Origin: Methanoregulaceae archaeon
Lineage (GTDB): Archaea > Halobacteriota > Methanomicrobia > Methanomicrobiales > Methanospirillaceae
Reading direction: 5' to 3'
Assembly: GCA_015660885.1 (NCBI GenBank)
Contig: JACTUB010000003.1
Span: 1 to 64,000 of the forward strand
DNA length: 64,000 nucleotides
Shown here: one piece after another, positions 8,593 through 17,368 of the stretch
Layout of the letters: every line of letters begins with the position of its first letter
Position numbering within the stretch: position 1 is the stretch's first letter
Translations under genes and position numbers: made by a program
The notes under the pieces: generated by a model
Database searches by the model: none
What the model was told of the DNA's origin: nothing
What the model saw: only the letters and a program-made list of their open reading frames with translations

Positions 8593-9987
8593 ATGGAAGT
8601 GATGAGTAAATCCTACAATCCCGACAGTAAAATTTTGATAATTACTCTTGATTCATTTTTTAAAAAATCCGGCGGGACGCAGGGATATGATCCTCTACAA
8701 TCAATATGTCATGAACTTCCCGATCATTCAAAACGGATTATTGAAGTTAGACAAAAGATCTTTTCCTTATTAAAAAAGGATGAAATCAGGTGGGAAAATG
8801 ATACGAATGAATTGAAATTAAATCAAGAATTCCTAAATGCACCGGATTTCGGCGGCGAGGATACTAATGCGTTATTCATGCAGGCAATTCACAGGTATAC
8901 CGGAGATTTTTATCAAGCATTAGGTTCTGAAGGAAAAAAACGGTTGTTGAACTCAAAACATCATTTTTTAATTATATCAGCTTGTTATGGTGTTTTGAAG
9001 CCAACAGAACAAATTCAAAATTATGCCTGTCAATTCGGTATACCACCCAACAAATCATTTTCTCAGTGGGTACGACGGAAAAAAGATATTACAAATATAG
9101 TAGCAGCGTATGTTGAAAAACACGGGATACAAAGGGTTTATGATTTTACACAGTGTGCAGTTCCGGCTTATCAAGCAGCGGTGTCATGGGATATTATTCG
9201 CCAGAAAATACCTGAAATATCTATTTTTCACGCATATACTTGGGTTCCATACGACCGCTCTCTCAGGGTTTTTGGAGAATTTGTTCTCGATCAAATGCTA
9301 TTCGCATCAGAAGAGGAACTTCTAAGAATTGAAGCCAATAGGGAATTTGCAAACCTTAAATTTCATAAAAAAATGCCAGATATTGAACAACAGATAAAAT
9401 CTCCATCTGATCCTATTGAGCTGATTCTTGATAATGACGAGAATGATTTTGTCGAATTCAAAAGCTGTGCCTTCGGAGGACTGACTCCTGAAAAGATGAG
9501 AATGCTAACAACAAATAATGCCCAGATATTTTCACGGATACCAGATTGTCAAAAAATTGCAAAAACACTTTGTGCTTTTATGAATAGTAGCGGCGGAGAT
9601 CTGATCATTGGTGTGAAAGAGAGAAATGAATTAGAGAGAACCAATCAACCTATTGGAATTGAGAGTGAGATGAGAAAAATTGAGGCCGCCGGATATTCAC
9701 AAACAACAGATGGGTATGCACGATTAGTTCAAGATGGAATTATCGATGTTTTCATTCCAGATTACAATCCTGCAACAAAGTGTATCAAAAAATCCGAATT
9801 TAGAGAGATTAACACTCATACGATCTGCTGGATACATGTGGAGCCTTCTAAGATTCCGATGTTCTTAATCGATAATTATAGAGAAGGAAAATATTGTTTT
9901 TATATTCGCGATGGAGGGCGATCTATTCCCTTAAGAATTAAAAAAGCCGCTGAATACATTTTGGTTCATTTCTGCCCGAAACAATGA
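8593..9987 (+). CDS. YaaA-like domain fused to an AlbA_2 (Schlafen-type) domain
   Basis: A 464-residue fusion. The N-terminal 170 residues follow the order of the YaaA/UPF0246 family: a substrate-loop-like GGTQGYDP, then AIHRYTGDFYQAL, then IISACYGVLKPTEQIQNYACQFG in outline (ISACYGVLKP). The C-terminal 190 residues are an AlbA_2 putative nucleic-acid-binding domain: DFVEFKS, IAKTLCAFMNSSGGDLIIGV and YFIRDGG-like YIRDGG. YaaA of E. coli is a DNA-binding protein of the peroxide response; AlbA_2 is shared with Schlafen proteins. The pairing is unusual and suggests DNA or RNA targeting under stress or attack. It is followed 35 bases later by a gene of unknown function, probably in the same operon. 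Confidence 0.8.
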   Translation: MEVMSKSYNPDSKILIITLDSFFKKSGGTQGYDPLQSICHELPDHSKRIIEVRQKIFSLLKKDEIRWENDTNELKLNQEFLNAPDFGGEDTNALFMQAIHRYTGDFYQALGSEGKKRLLNSKHHFLIISACYGVLKPTEQIQNYACQFGIPPNKSFSQWVRRKKDITNIVAAYVEKHGIQRVYDFTQCAVPAYQAAVSWDIIRQKIPEISIFHAYTWVPYDRSLRVFGEFVLDQMLFASEEELLRIEANREFANLKFHKKMPDIEQQIKSPSDPIELILDNDENDFVEFKSCAFGGLTPEKMRMLTTNNAQIFSRIPDCQKIAKTLCAFMNSSGGDLIIGVKERNELERTNQPIGIESEMRKIEAAGYSQTTDGYARLVQDGIIDVFIPDYNPATKCIKKSEFREINTHTICWIHVEPSKIPMFLIDNYREGKYCFYIRDGGRSIPLRIKKAAEYILVHFCPKQ

Positions 9988-10022
9988 ATGATGAACCATT
10001 TCCATCAAATTGAGAGGATAAC

Positions 10023-10832
10023 ATGTATCAAGAAATCACACCTGCCTGGATGAGATTACAAATAGAAATTTCAAATAAACAGGCCGCCATAAACCGCAAC
10101 TTGTACCCAATACAAGAGCAAGCCACTCAAATGGAACTTTGGGAATATGTTCCTTGCAATTGTGATGAAACCTGTACTTGTAAAAAGTTTGGATGTACCC
10201 ATCACTGGAAATTGAAAAAAGATATTCGGTTTGAAGATTTCGTCACGGGATTCCTCCGGATGTTTGTAGATTGTCACCAACACCAGAATATCCTCGACAC
10301 CCTTGACGGAAAAGACTCGACATACCTTAACAGTCGAGCAATAGGGGCATTTAGAGTACTACATTCTTTGAAAAAGGACTGGGCCATAATTTCAGCTAAA
10401 GCTGCCAGTCATAATAAGACATTATTCTGTGACGATTCCATTGATAGCTTCTTCAAAAATCATTGGTCATTTTACATCAGCGAGAGCATCTACAAAGCAA
10501 AACAATTCTGCCTTCTGCTCCCGGATATCTGCATACCTTATGATACCAGGTCCCGGGAAAAGCTAAAGACCCACTTCGGTTTAAGAGATATCAATTATTA
10601 TCAATTTCTTGCTATGTTACGTCGAGAGTTCATAAAAAGTATGGAACAAAATCGAATTTCACTATCAATGATGCGTTCCTTCGATAAACCCCATAAACAA
10701 TTACCCTTTAATTCAAATTTGATATCATTACGTCGGCCTGGAATCGAATATGGGACAGAATATGTTCCAGATGAGCGACAGATCAGTATTGTTATTGACA
10801 AATGTTTCTATCAACCAAAAAGTTGTGAATAA
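10023..10832 (+). CDS. Hypothetical protein with a Cys-rich N-terminal motif
   Basis: A 269-residue protein not matching a family I recognise. Near residues 43-60 it has a dense cysteine/histidine cluster, CNCDETCTCKKFGCTHHW, which could bind zinc. The remainder has mixed helical character and several aromatic residues (FFKNHWSFY). There is no signal peptide or membrane segment. It starts 35 bases after the YaaA-AlbA_2 gene and lies 98 bases before the DUF2779 nuclease, so the three may act together. Its A+T-rich composition also places it in the defence island. Function unknown. Confidence 0.75.
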   Translation: MYQEITPAWMRLQIEISNKQAAINRNLYPIQEQATQMELWEYVPCNCDETCTCKKFGCTHHWKLKKDIRFEDFVTGFLRMFVDCHQHQNILDTLDGKDSTYLNSRAIGAFRVLHSLKKDWAIISAKAASHNKTLFCDDSIDSFFKNHWSFYISESIYKAKQFCLLLPDICIPYDTRSREKLKTHFGLRDINYYQFLAMLRREFIKSMEQNRISLSMMRSFDKPHKQLPFNSNLISLRRPGIEYGTEYVPDERQISIVIDKCFYQPKSCE

Positions 10833-10930
10833 ATTAACTTCAGGTTCTCTCATAACGATACACGATGACCGTTATTGGCACACCTCACAATAAACTTATT
10901 TTTTAAATTTTTTAAGGATGGCAAATCCGA

Positions 10931-12436
10931 TTGAAACTAGCAAAAACATATCCTTATCCTTCATCCGCTGCAATCCACTCACAGATGAGGTATATATCGA
11001 AAAACATTTTTCTCAATACCATCTTCTGTCCTGCCCTTGGCTGGCGATTAAAGAATGAAAAGATACACGAAGAACTTTCTCCTGGCACGTTATTCCGGAT
11101 GGAACAGGGCAAAGAGATTGGAAAACTTGCAAGGGAATTACATCCGGATGGGATTCCCATCAGTGAACCTGATTCTGTATCATCCGCACGGGTAACTCAG
11201 GAATACCTCAGGAACCCCAAAAAACGGGTGCTATTTGAAGGTACATTTCTCGCCGACAATTACGTGGCGAAGGCTGACATCATTTTACAGCATGGCAAGG
11301 GCTGGGACCTTATCGAAGTAAAATCGAGCGTTAAACAAAGTCAGGAACACATCGATGACATGGCTTACACCACCCTGGTTGCCCTGAAATCCGGCTTCAG
11401 GCCATCAAAAATCTTCCTGCAGATTCTCGATAAAAATTATCGGCTCGGACAACCTCTCAAGAACCTTTTTACAATGGTTGATTGTACGACAGACGTTTCT
11501 GAACGGGCTGATGAATTCTCCCGGGTGTTCGGAGAAGTAAACAGGATTGCCAGTCTTCCTGACGAACCAGAGGTCCGGTTAACGTTGAACTGTAAACAAT
11601 GCGAGTATTTTGAACGTTGTGCGGGAGAAGAAATCAAAGAACATATTTTCCATGTCCCGAGACTCAGCCAGAAGAATACCGAGTCATTAATTGCAAAGGG
11701 TATTGTGTCCATCCACGACATTCCTCCCAACTTTCCCTTGACTGAATTACAGAAACAAATGGTCGAATGTATAAAATGCGGAACTGTTTCTGTAGATGGT
11801 GCGCTCCGGGAGAAACTCGAAGAGATCCGCTGGCCCGCATATTATCTCGATTTTGAGACGACCATGACAGCGATTCCGCTTTTTGCTGACCTTGCGCCCT
11901 ATGACAAATTTCCGACACAATACTCTATCCATATCTGCGATCGTTGTGGGCATATCCTGGAACACCGGGATTACCTGGCTGATCCATCTCATGATTGTCG
12001 CCGTGAACTTACCGAGAGATTGATTAATGATCTGTCAGGGAAGGGATCTATTATCTCTTACAGCAGCTTTGAAAAGACCGTGATTACGGGATTATGCGTT
12101 ACCTTTCCTGATCTCGAAGAAGAATTAAAGGGTTTACTGGAACGCCTGGTAGACCTCGAAAAATGTGTCAAATGTGTCCAGCACCCGCAGTTCCGGGGCA
12201 GGACTTCGATTAAGATAGTTCTCCCCGCCCTTGTCCCGGATCTTTCCTATGACGGGTATGAAATTGCTGACGGAGATACAGCAATGGTGACGTATGCATT
12301 AATGGCAAAGGGAATGATGGATGCGGAAGAGATGGAGCAGAAGAGAATTGCGTTGCTCAGGTATTGTATGCTTGATACGCATGCCATGGTCCGGTTACAT
12401 GAGAAATTGTTTGAGCTGGTGAATGACCAGTGCTAA
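10931..12436 (+). CDS. DUF2779 nuclease (Cas4/RecB-like plus RNase H-like domains)
   Basis: A 501-residue protein of DUF2779 type. Residues 90-170 form a RecB/Cas4-like PD-(D/E)XK domain (KADIILQ, LIEVKSSV), followed by a cysteine set LNCKQCEYFERC that, with an N-terminal Cys, may hold an Fe-S cluster as in Cas4. Residues 300-500 resemble an RNase H-fold 3'-5' exonuclease with DFETT (first acidic motif), ISYSSFEKTV and YCMLDTHAMV (final Asp). The start is TTG at 10931, preceded by AAGGATGG. Dual nuclease proteins of this family are widespread in prokaryotes and poorly characterised; location next to restriction genes suggests DNA defence or repair. Confidence 0.9.
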   Translation: MKLAKTYPYPSSAAIHSQMRYISKNIFLNTIFCPALGWRLKNEKIHEELSPGTLFRMEQGKEIGKLARELHPDGIPISEPDSVSSARVTQEYLRNPKKRVLFEGTFLADNYVAKADIILQHGKGWDLIEVKSSVKQSQEHIDDMAYTTLVALKSGFRPSKIFLQILDKNYRLGQPLKNLFTMVDCTTDVSERADEFSRVFGEVNRIASLPDEPEVRLTLNCKQCEYFERCAGEEIKEHIFHVPRLSQKNTESLIAKGIVSIHDIPPNFPLTELQKQMVECIKCGTVSVDGALREKLEEIRWPAYYLDFETTMTAIPLFADLAPYDKFPTQYSIHICDRCGHILEHRDYLADPSHDCRRELTERLINDLSGKGSIISYSSFEKTVITGLCVTFPDLEEELKGLLERLVDLEKCVKCVQHPQFRGRTSIKIVLPALVPDLSYDGYEIADGDTAMVTYALMAKGMMDAEEMEQKRIALLRYCMLDTHAMVRLHEKLFELVNDQC

Positions 12437-12482
12437 CGAATGAGAAATAAGGGTCACAAATCCCGTTGAACATAAATTCTCT

Positions 12483-12800
12483 TCCGTCGTAGATCTAGTC
12501 TCCGTCGATAATTCCCACCCAATACACTTCCTGTTTACCAATCCAGTCCCATAACGTTTTTATTCAGCACATCAGTAAAAGCCACTTATCGCAGTTCCTG
12601 GAGCGGATCCGGATCCCATCGCCCCTTCAGTTCTTATTCTCCCGGAACTTCAAAATCTTACTCAGCTTTGGGGGTACTATAAAATCGTCCGTTTGGTAAA
12701 ATACGCCCATTTCAGGGACTTTGCAAAAAGGGACACGTACAGGGCTCCTTTTCGCTGGTCAGATACCAATCGGAGCCCGTTGAGAACCCGGAATAACATC
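12483..12800 (+). repeat. Dispersed repeat R1, copy 1 (about 320 bp)
   Basis: This block aligns almost end to end with 22053-22374 in the same orientation, with roughly three quarters of positions alike by eye. The best-kept parts are CCGTCGTAGATCTA at the left end, TTTTTATTCAGCAC in the middle, and CTTTGGGGGTACTATAAAAT (12666-12685). There is no long open frame shared by the two copies, so the conservation is not at protein level. The CTATAAAAT core is a good archaeal TATA box. The block could be a non-coding RNA gene, a miniature mobile element or a decayed element. Confidence 0.75.
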
Positions 12801-12869
12801 AAGTATTTTGTAAAGATCCGCGATTTTTGGGGTTTTTCTCATGCTGATAACACTAAGAAAATGGGAAGA

Positions 12870-13538
12870 TTATTTTGTTCGCTCATAATATTTTTTAAGA
12901 TTTTGAAGAGCCGTTTCAACAGCACTCAATCCTCCTTCTAGAAAAATAATCCCAAAAACAGCTTCCATTGAGGTACCTTTCGTTTCATCATTTTCCAGTG
13001 GAAGATTTGTAATAATCGGTGAATCATTTATCTTTAGCGAATCCCAGAACCGGGACAAAGGCTCATTTTCCACGAGTTTGTTTCTCTCATTATGCAAGAA
13101 TTCGCTTAGGGGAATTTTTTGTGTTTCCTCCAAAGACCAGGTACTGGCCATGACCCCGGTTTCCAGAACAGCATCCCCTATGTATGCCAGTGTCTGTCTG
13201 TCTTCAGATACTTCTGTCATTTCCCCCAGATCCTGTGGATTCAATAATAGTATTCCACCCGGTTTGACCGGATTTGTCTGCGCTTCATTGAAGACCATCG
13301 CGATCTCTTTGTATAAAAAGACGAAAAAGAACAGATCCGGATTAAGAAATTCATGTCCCGTTGCCGTTTTTAGCCGGGGAATATAATCTTCCTTAATTCT
13401 TTCAAATCTCTTTTCAATGTTCGAAATATCTTTTATCGATTTTTGTGTTCGTCCCTCTTTTTTCAACGAAGTCATATTTTGTTTGATACGGTCCGCTTTT
13501 CCCAAAAAAGACCGTGCCATGATTGCGTGAAATTTCAT
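12870..13538 (-). CDS. Mini-III-like RNase III-domain protein
   Basis: A 222-residue protein with a helical N-terminal extension of about 110 residues and a C-terminal RNase III-like domain. QTLAYIGDAVLE near residues 133-144 and KGTSMEAVFGIIFLE near residues 190-204 match the Mini-III (MrnC) pattern, in which the family Glu is Ala and the second Asp is Thr. Mini-III matures 23S rRNA ends in some bacteria; the role in an archaeon is unknown. The N-terminal extension is not part of Mini-III. The gene is convergent with DUF2779, with repeat R1 lying between the two stops. Confidence 0.78.
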   Translation of the reverse strand: MKFHAIMARSFLGKADRIKQNMTSLKKEGRTQKSIKDISNIEKRFERIKEDYIPRLKTATGHEFLNPDLFFFVFLYKEIAMVFNEAQTNPVKPGGILLLNPQDLGEMTEVSEDRQTLAYIGDAVLETGVMASTWSLEETQKIPLSEFLHNERNKLVENEPLSRFWDSLKINDSPIITNLPLENDETKGTSMEAVFGIIFLEGGLSAVETALQNLKKYYERTK

Positions 13539-13697
13539 GCTCAGCCTTCCTCCAGATACTACATCCTCTCATGGTTAAAGGATGAAAAAACCTTGGGTAT
13601 TCTTTTTCTCTCACCAGCCTTTCCTCCCGCCAATGAGAAAATAACCCATGTCCTTTTCGTATTTTAACCCCGGGTCGTTCAAACAAACATCATATAA

Positions 13698-13985
13698 TCA
13701 GCCATTGAGCATTTTTTCTGCCTCTTCTTTTGTTGTACTTTGCAAATGCCCGGCGTACCAGTCTTCTTTCGTTACTGATTGATCCAGAAACCATTTTTTG
13801 TTGTCTGGCATCCACCTCCAGTAAGACCCGTCAAATTTAACCAGGGATTTCGTGTCACCGGGGCATCCTTTGTCCAGTATGAAATAATGTGCGGTGACAT
13901 CAATATATTCAGATTTCGGACTATCTACAATAATGTGCGTATTATTATCGGTTTTCTTCCTTGAGGTTCTCCAGGGAATTTTCAT
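13698..13985 (-). CDS. Small hypothetical protein
   Basis: A 95-residue acidic and polar protein with no signal peptide or membrane segment. It contains several Trp residues (WRWMPDNKKWFLD) and one Cys. A plausible ATG start and a clean, protein-like composition support it as real. It follows the Mini-III-like gene region on the same strand. I do not recognise a family. Confidence 0.65.
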   Translation of the reverse strand: MKIPWRTSRKKTDNNTHIIVDSPKSEYIDVTAHYFILDKGCPGDTKSLVKFDGSYWRWMPDNKKWFLDQSVTKEDWYAGHLQSTTKEEAEKMLNG

Positions 13986-14033
13986 ATATTTGATGTGAAA
14001 TCAGTTAAGCAGCCGGGGATTTTTAATTTAGCT

Positions 14034-14112
14034 GCCGGATTTTTTCCTGACTGCTCTTTCAACAAGCCCGACCCACAATTCATCCAGTTCAACAGGACCC
14101 CGCTCAAACCCG
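14034..14112 (+). repeat. Dispersed repeat R2, module B, copy 1
   Basis: Contains CTTTCAACAAG and GCTCAAACCCGCCTTCACGG, which recur at 18302-18396 with nearly the same spacing. The first part (TTTTTTCCTGACTGC) also recurs at 21777-21795. The antisense frame across it gives a short protein that is probably an artefact of the repeat. Confidence 0.65.
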
Positions 14113-14296
14113 CCTTCACGGAGGAGATTCCTGGTGCCGGAGGATACAATTATCCATGTCTGAAAAAGAGGAAGTGAAAGAGCCACCTGGTTACGTTGCG
14201 TCTTTTGGGATGCCTTTTTCATCCGGATCCTCCTCAAATAATTGCCTTCACTATAAAATAATAATGTAATAAAATGTGGCAGGGCAAAAGTATAAT

Positions 14297-14306
14297 GTTT
14301 ATATCA
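14297..14306 (+). promoter_or_regulatory. TATA-box-like promoter of the PAS protein
   Basis: The segment TTTATATCAA lies 26-35 bases before the ATG at 14332. This spacing fits a leaderless or nearly leaderless archaeal transcript. Confidence 0.45.
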
Positions 14307-14331
14307 ATTCCTCTACCAATGGTCTTTCAGA

Positions 14332-16029
14332 ATGGTTCTGAAAAAAGAGATCACTGGTAAAATAAAAGCTCTTTTGGAACAAAATCCGCAGGGCCTGAGT
14401 ATCACGGATATTGTCAAAATTGTGAAAATCAACCGGAATACGGCCGGGCGATACCTTGAGAATCTTCTTGTATCGGGACAAGTAGAGATGCACCGTTTGG
14501 GAATGACGAAAATCTACAAAATATCACAAAGAGTCCCGCTTTCAGCAGTTTTGTCGATATCCTCAGAATTAGTTGTGCAGCTGGACAGTTTTCTGCGAAT
14601 TGTCTTTGTCAATGAACCGTTTTGTACGTTTCTCGGAGCTGAGAGTAAAGATCTGTTGGGAAAAAATATTGAATATACGCCCGTTGCCCTTATTTTAGAT
14701 GAATTATTCGTCGGGTTCATCGAAAGGATCAGGGAAGCCATTGCCGGTCAGGAATGGTCCGGGGAGATTGTGCTCAGTTCGAAAGGTATTATTGCATTTT
14801 GTCGGATCGCACCTACTGTCTTTGAGGACGGACGCAAGGGAGTATCCGTCATCCTCGAAGATATTACCCGGAGAAAACAAGGGGAGTGGGCATTGCGGGA
14901 AAGTGAAGCGACGGCTCGTGCACTCATGAATTCACCGACAGATACGGTCATTTTAATGGATGCCCGCGGTATAATCCTGGATTTAAACACTACTGCCGCT
15001 TTCAAATTCAAAAAATATGGAGATAATCTGATTGGTAAAATGGCAGACAGCCTGCTCCCTGCCGAAGTTGCTCAATCCCGACGATTGCTGACATCTCAGG
15101 TACTAGAAAAGAAACAGATTGTAAGATATGAAGACGAACGCGATGGCAGATGGTACGACACGGTTGCCTATCCCATTATTGTCGATGGAGAAGTAACCCG
15201 CATCGCGATGATTGCCCGTGACATTACGGATCGGAAAAAAGCGGAAGATGCATTACGGGAAAGCGAAGAACATTACCGTCTGCTCGTCGATATATCTCCT
15301 GATGCAGTCCTCATTCATATGGCAGGAAAAATTACGTACCTGAACCCTGCTGCCCTCGCTATGCTTGGGGCAAAGGATTCCCGTGAAATACTCGGTAAAA
15401 ATGTCCTTGAGTTAATTCATCCGGCCTTTCGGGATACAGTCCGGAAAAATATCGAAAAAGACCTTGACGGAGAGAAAACACCTCCGACAGAATTAAACAT
15501 GCTCCGGCTTGATGGAACAACAATTGTTGCTGAAGGGCGGGGAGTTAAAACAACCTTCAATGGTAAACCTGCAATACAGGTAGCAATACGGGATGTTACG
15601 GAGCGCAAACAAATGGAAGAGAAATTGTGCGAAAGTGAGAATACCTATCGATCTTTCATCGATCGGGCAAACGACGGGATTTGTGTCATTCAGGATAATA
15701 TAATAAAAATGTGTAACAGGCGCGCCTCTGAATTTTGGGGGGATTCGATCGAAAATATGGTTGGGAAGGTTTTTACAGATTTTATTCATCCGGATGCCCG
15801 TGGTGATGTTAACGAGCGTTATCATCGGAGAATGGCTGGTGAAAAACTCCCCTTAATATACGAAACGGTACTCGTGCGAAAAGATGGCGCCATGTTCCAC
15901 GCTGAGGTGAATGGAAGCGTCATTTCCTATGAAGGAAAGCTTGCAAATCTCGTTATTATCCGTGATATTAATGACCGCAAAAAGGCAGAGGATGCATTGC
16001 GGGGGACTAAAATTTCCGGGGACACGTAA
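14332..16029 (+). CDS. HTH protein with four PAS domains, apparently truncated
   Basis: A 565-residue protein. Residues 1-65 are a winged helix-turn-helix (LSITDIVKIVKINRNTAGRYLENL), and four PAS domains follow at about 70-185, 190-305, 310-430 and 435-555, each ending in a linker like DITDRKKAEDALRESE in outline. In Methanomicrobiales such proteins often continue into a histidine kinase module. Here the fourth linker reads KKAEDALR and then changes abruptly to GTKISGDT and a stop, with repeat R2 beginning about 60 bases later. The C-terminus therefore looks lost, leaving a sensor with a DNA-binding end and no kinase. Ligand unknown. Confidence 0.85.
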   Translation: MVLKKEITGKIKALLEQNPQGLSITDIVKIVKINRNTAGRYLENLLVSGQVEMHRLGMTKIYKISQRVPLSAVLSISSELVVQLDSFLRIVFVNEPFCTFLGAESKDLLGKNIEYTPVALILDELFVGFIERIREAIAGQEWSGEIVLSSKGIIAFCRIAPTVFEDGRKGVSVILEDITRRKQGEWALRESEATARALMNSPTDTVILMDARGIILDLNTTAAFKFKKYGDNLIGKMADSLLPAEVAQSRRLLTSQVLEKKQIVRYEDERDGRWYDTVAYPIIVDGEVTRIAMIARDITDRKKAEDALRESEEHYRLLVDISPDAVLIHMAGKITYLNPAALAMLGAKDSREILGKNVLELIHPAFRDTVRKNIEKDLDGEKTPPTELNMLRLDGTTIVAEGRGVKTTFNGKPAIQVAIRDVTERKQMEEKLCESENTYRSFIDRANDGICVIQDNIIKMCNRRASEFWGDSIENMVGKVFTDFIHPDARGDVNERYHRRMAGEKLPLIYETVLVRKDGAMFHAEVNGSVISYEGKLANLVIIRDINDRKKAEDALRGTKISGDT

Positions 16030-16086
16030 CCGTATCCACCCCGATGGCACGAGCACAAGACCTATCGAAAACAAGAGCAGTTTCCC

Positions 16087-16140
16087 CCGTACTATGCATT
16101 GCTATGGGCCGTTATAATTGGGGGGATAAGATACCATATA
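16087..16140 (+). repeat. Dispersed repeat R2, module A, copy 1
   Basis: Contains ACTATGCATTGCTATGGGCC followed by GTTAT and GGGGGGATAAGATA. Nearly the same string occurs at 21683-21735, and a diverged form at 18202-18262. It sits just after the abrupt end of the PAS protein. From 16141 to 16331 no gene is visible. Confidence 0.7.
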
Positions 16141-16331
16141 TGCTAAAACGAATTGGTCCAAAAGAGTGCACAATCCTTATCCTTAATCGACCACCATTCT
16201 CACAAGAATGCGATACATTTCAAAAAACATTTTTCTTATGACAGTCTTCTGTGCAACACCCGGGTGCCGGAATTATTCATTGAGAGAAAAGGAACTGACC
16301 ATGACAATCCAGTCAAAGGTAAGGTGAAATT

Positions 16332-16451
16332 GTGGGAATCCGGGAAGATTTTATAAAATTTGGCCTCGAGCAAAAAATGCATGACAAGATGAGATTTCCG
16401 ACAGGAATACTCCTGGCAACTTCAGTCATAGTATTCGGTGCTGCGGCATGA
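16332..16451 (+). CDS. Small ORF coupled to the ABC ATPase gene
   Basis: A GTG-started frame of 39 codons ends in a TGA that overlaps the ATG of the ABC ATPase (ATGA at 16448-16451). The peptide has a charged N-terminal half and a hydrophobic C-terminal stretch (GILLATSVIVFGAAA) of about 15 residues that looks like the beginning of a membrane segment. A weak ribosome binding site precedes it. The overlap suggests translational coupling to the transporter. It may equally be the remnant of a longer membrane protein truncated by a stop. Confidence 0.4.
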   Translation: MGIREDFIKFGLEQKMHDKMRFPTGILLATSVIVFGAAA

Positions 16452-17368
16452 TCGATGCAGTCAATCTCACGAAAAAATTCAAGGATATCACCGCCGTAGA
16501 CGGCCTCACGTTCCATGTCGATGAAGGCGAGGTCTTCGGGTTCCTCGGCCCCAATGGTGCCGGAAAAACAACCACGGTACGAATGCTCTGCTGCCTCATC
16601 GCCAGGACCAGCGGGGAGTCAAGGATCGCCGGGTATGACACCGGGAACGACTCCGATTCTCTGAAAATTCGTAAGATCATCGGTCTTATTCCTGAAAATG
16701 TTGGCCTTTATGGCGAACTGAGTGCCTACCGGAATCTCGATTTTTACGCCAGGTTGTATGATCGGACCGAACAACAAAGAAAAGAGAGCATCGAACGCCT
16801 GCTCAGACTTCTCGGGCTCTGGGAAAAGAAGGACCACCCCGTAGGAACATTTTCCAAAGGAATGAAACAGAAAGTGGCCATCGCCCGTGCGCTGGTGCAT
16901 GACCCCGGGATCTTGTTTCTGGATGAGCCCACGGCCAACCTGGACCCCGGGGCAGCAAAAACGGTCCGGGACTTCATTCTGGAACTGAAAAAAGAAAAAA
17001 AGACCATCTTCCTCAACACACACAACCTCGAAGAGGCACAGAAACTCTGTGACCGCATCGGTATTCTCAAAACACATCTGCTACGGATAGGTACACCGGA
17101 AGAGCTGAAAGAAGCGCTCTGGGGCAGTAAAACGGTCATCGGGCTTGAAGAGGTCAGCGACATGATCGTGGCGGCGGTGAAACAACACACGTCGGGGAAA
17201 GTGGTGGTCGAAGACCATCGGCTGGTAATCGATGTAAAGAACGCCGGGCAGGAAAATCCCGGCCTGGTGCAGGCCATAGTCGCCGCGGGGGGCCGCATCC
17301 AGTTCGTCCAGGAATTCTCCCCCACCCTCGAGGATGTGTACCTGAAGACCGTGAGGGAGACCCCATGA
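16448..17368 (+). CDS. ABC transporter ATP-binding protein (ABC-2 type)
   Basis: A 306-residue ATPase of the drug-export (DRR/CcmA-like) class. Walker A is GPNGAGKTTT near residues 35-44, the signature is FSKGMKQKVAIAR near residues 136-148, and Walker B is LFLDEPTANLDP near residues 155-166, followed by the H-loop THNLEEA. The C-terminal 80 residues form the variable domain of this class. It overlaps the next gene, a permease, by four bases (ATGA), so the two form one exporter. The substrate is not evident. Confidence 0.95.
   Translation: MIDAVNLTKKFKDITAVDGLTFHVDEGEVFGFLGPNGAGKTTTVRMLCCLIARTSGESRIAGYDTGNDSDSLKIRKIIGLIPENVGLYGELSAYRNLDFYARLYDRTEQQRKESIERLLRLLGLWEKKDHPVGTFSKGMKQKVAIARALVHDPGILFLDEPTANLDPGAAKTVRDFILELKKEKKTIFLNTHNLEEAQKLCDRIGILKTHLLRIGTPEELKEALWGSKTVIGLEEVSDMIVAAVKQHTSGKVVVEDHRLVIDVKNAGQENPGLVQAIVAAGGRIQFVQEFSPTLEDVYLKTVRETP

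Noticed and set aside
14028..14237. Minus-strand ORF over repeat R2 module B
   Set aside because: The frame coincides with a repeat that recurs elsewhere, so its apparent coding nature comes from the repeat.
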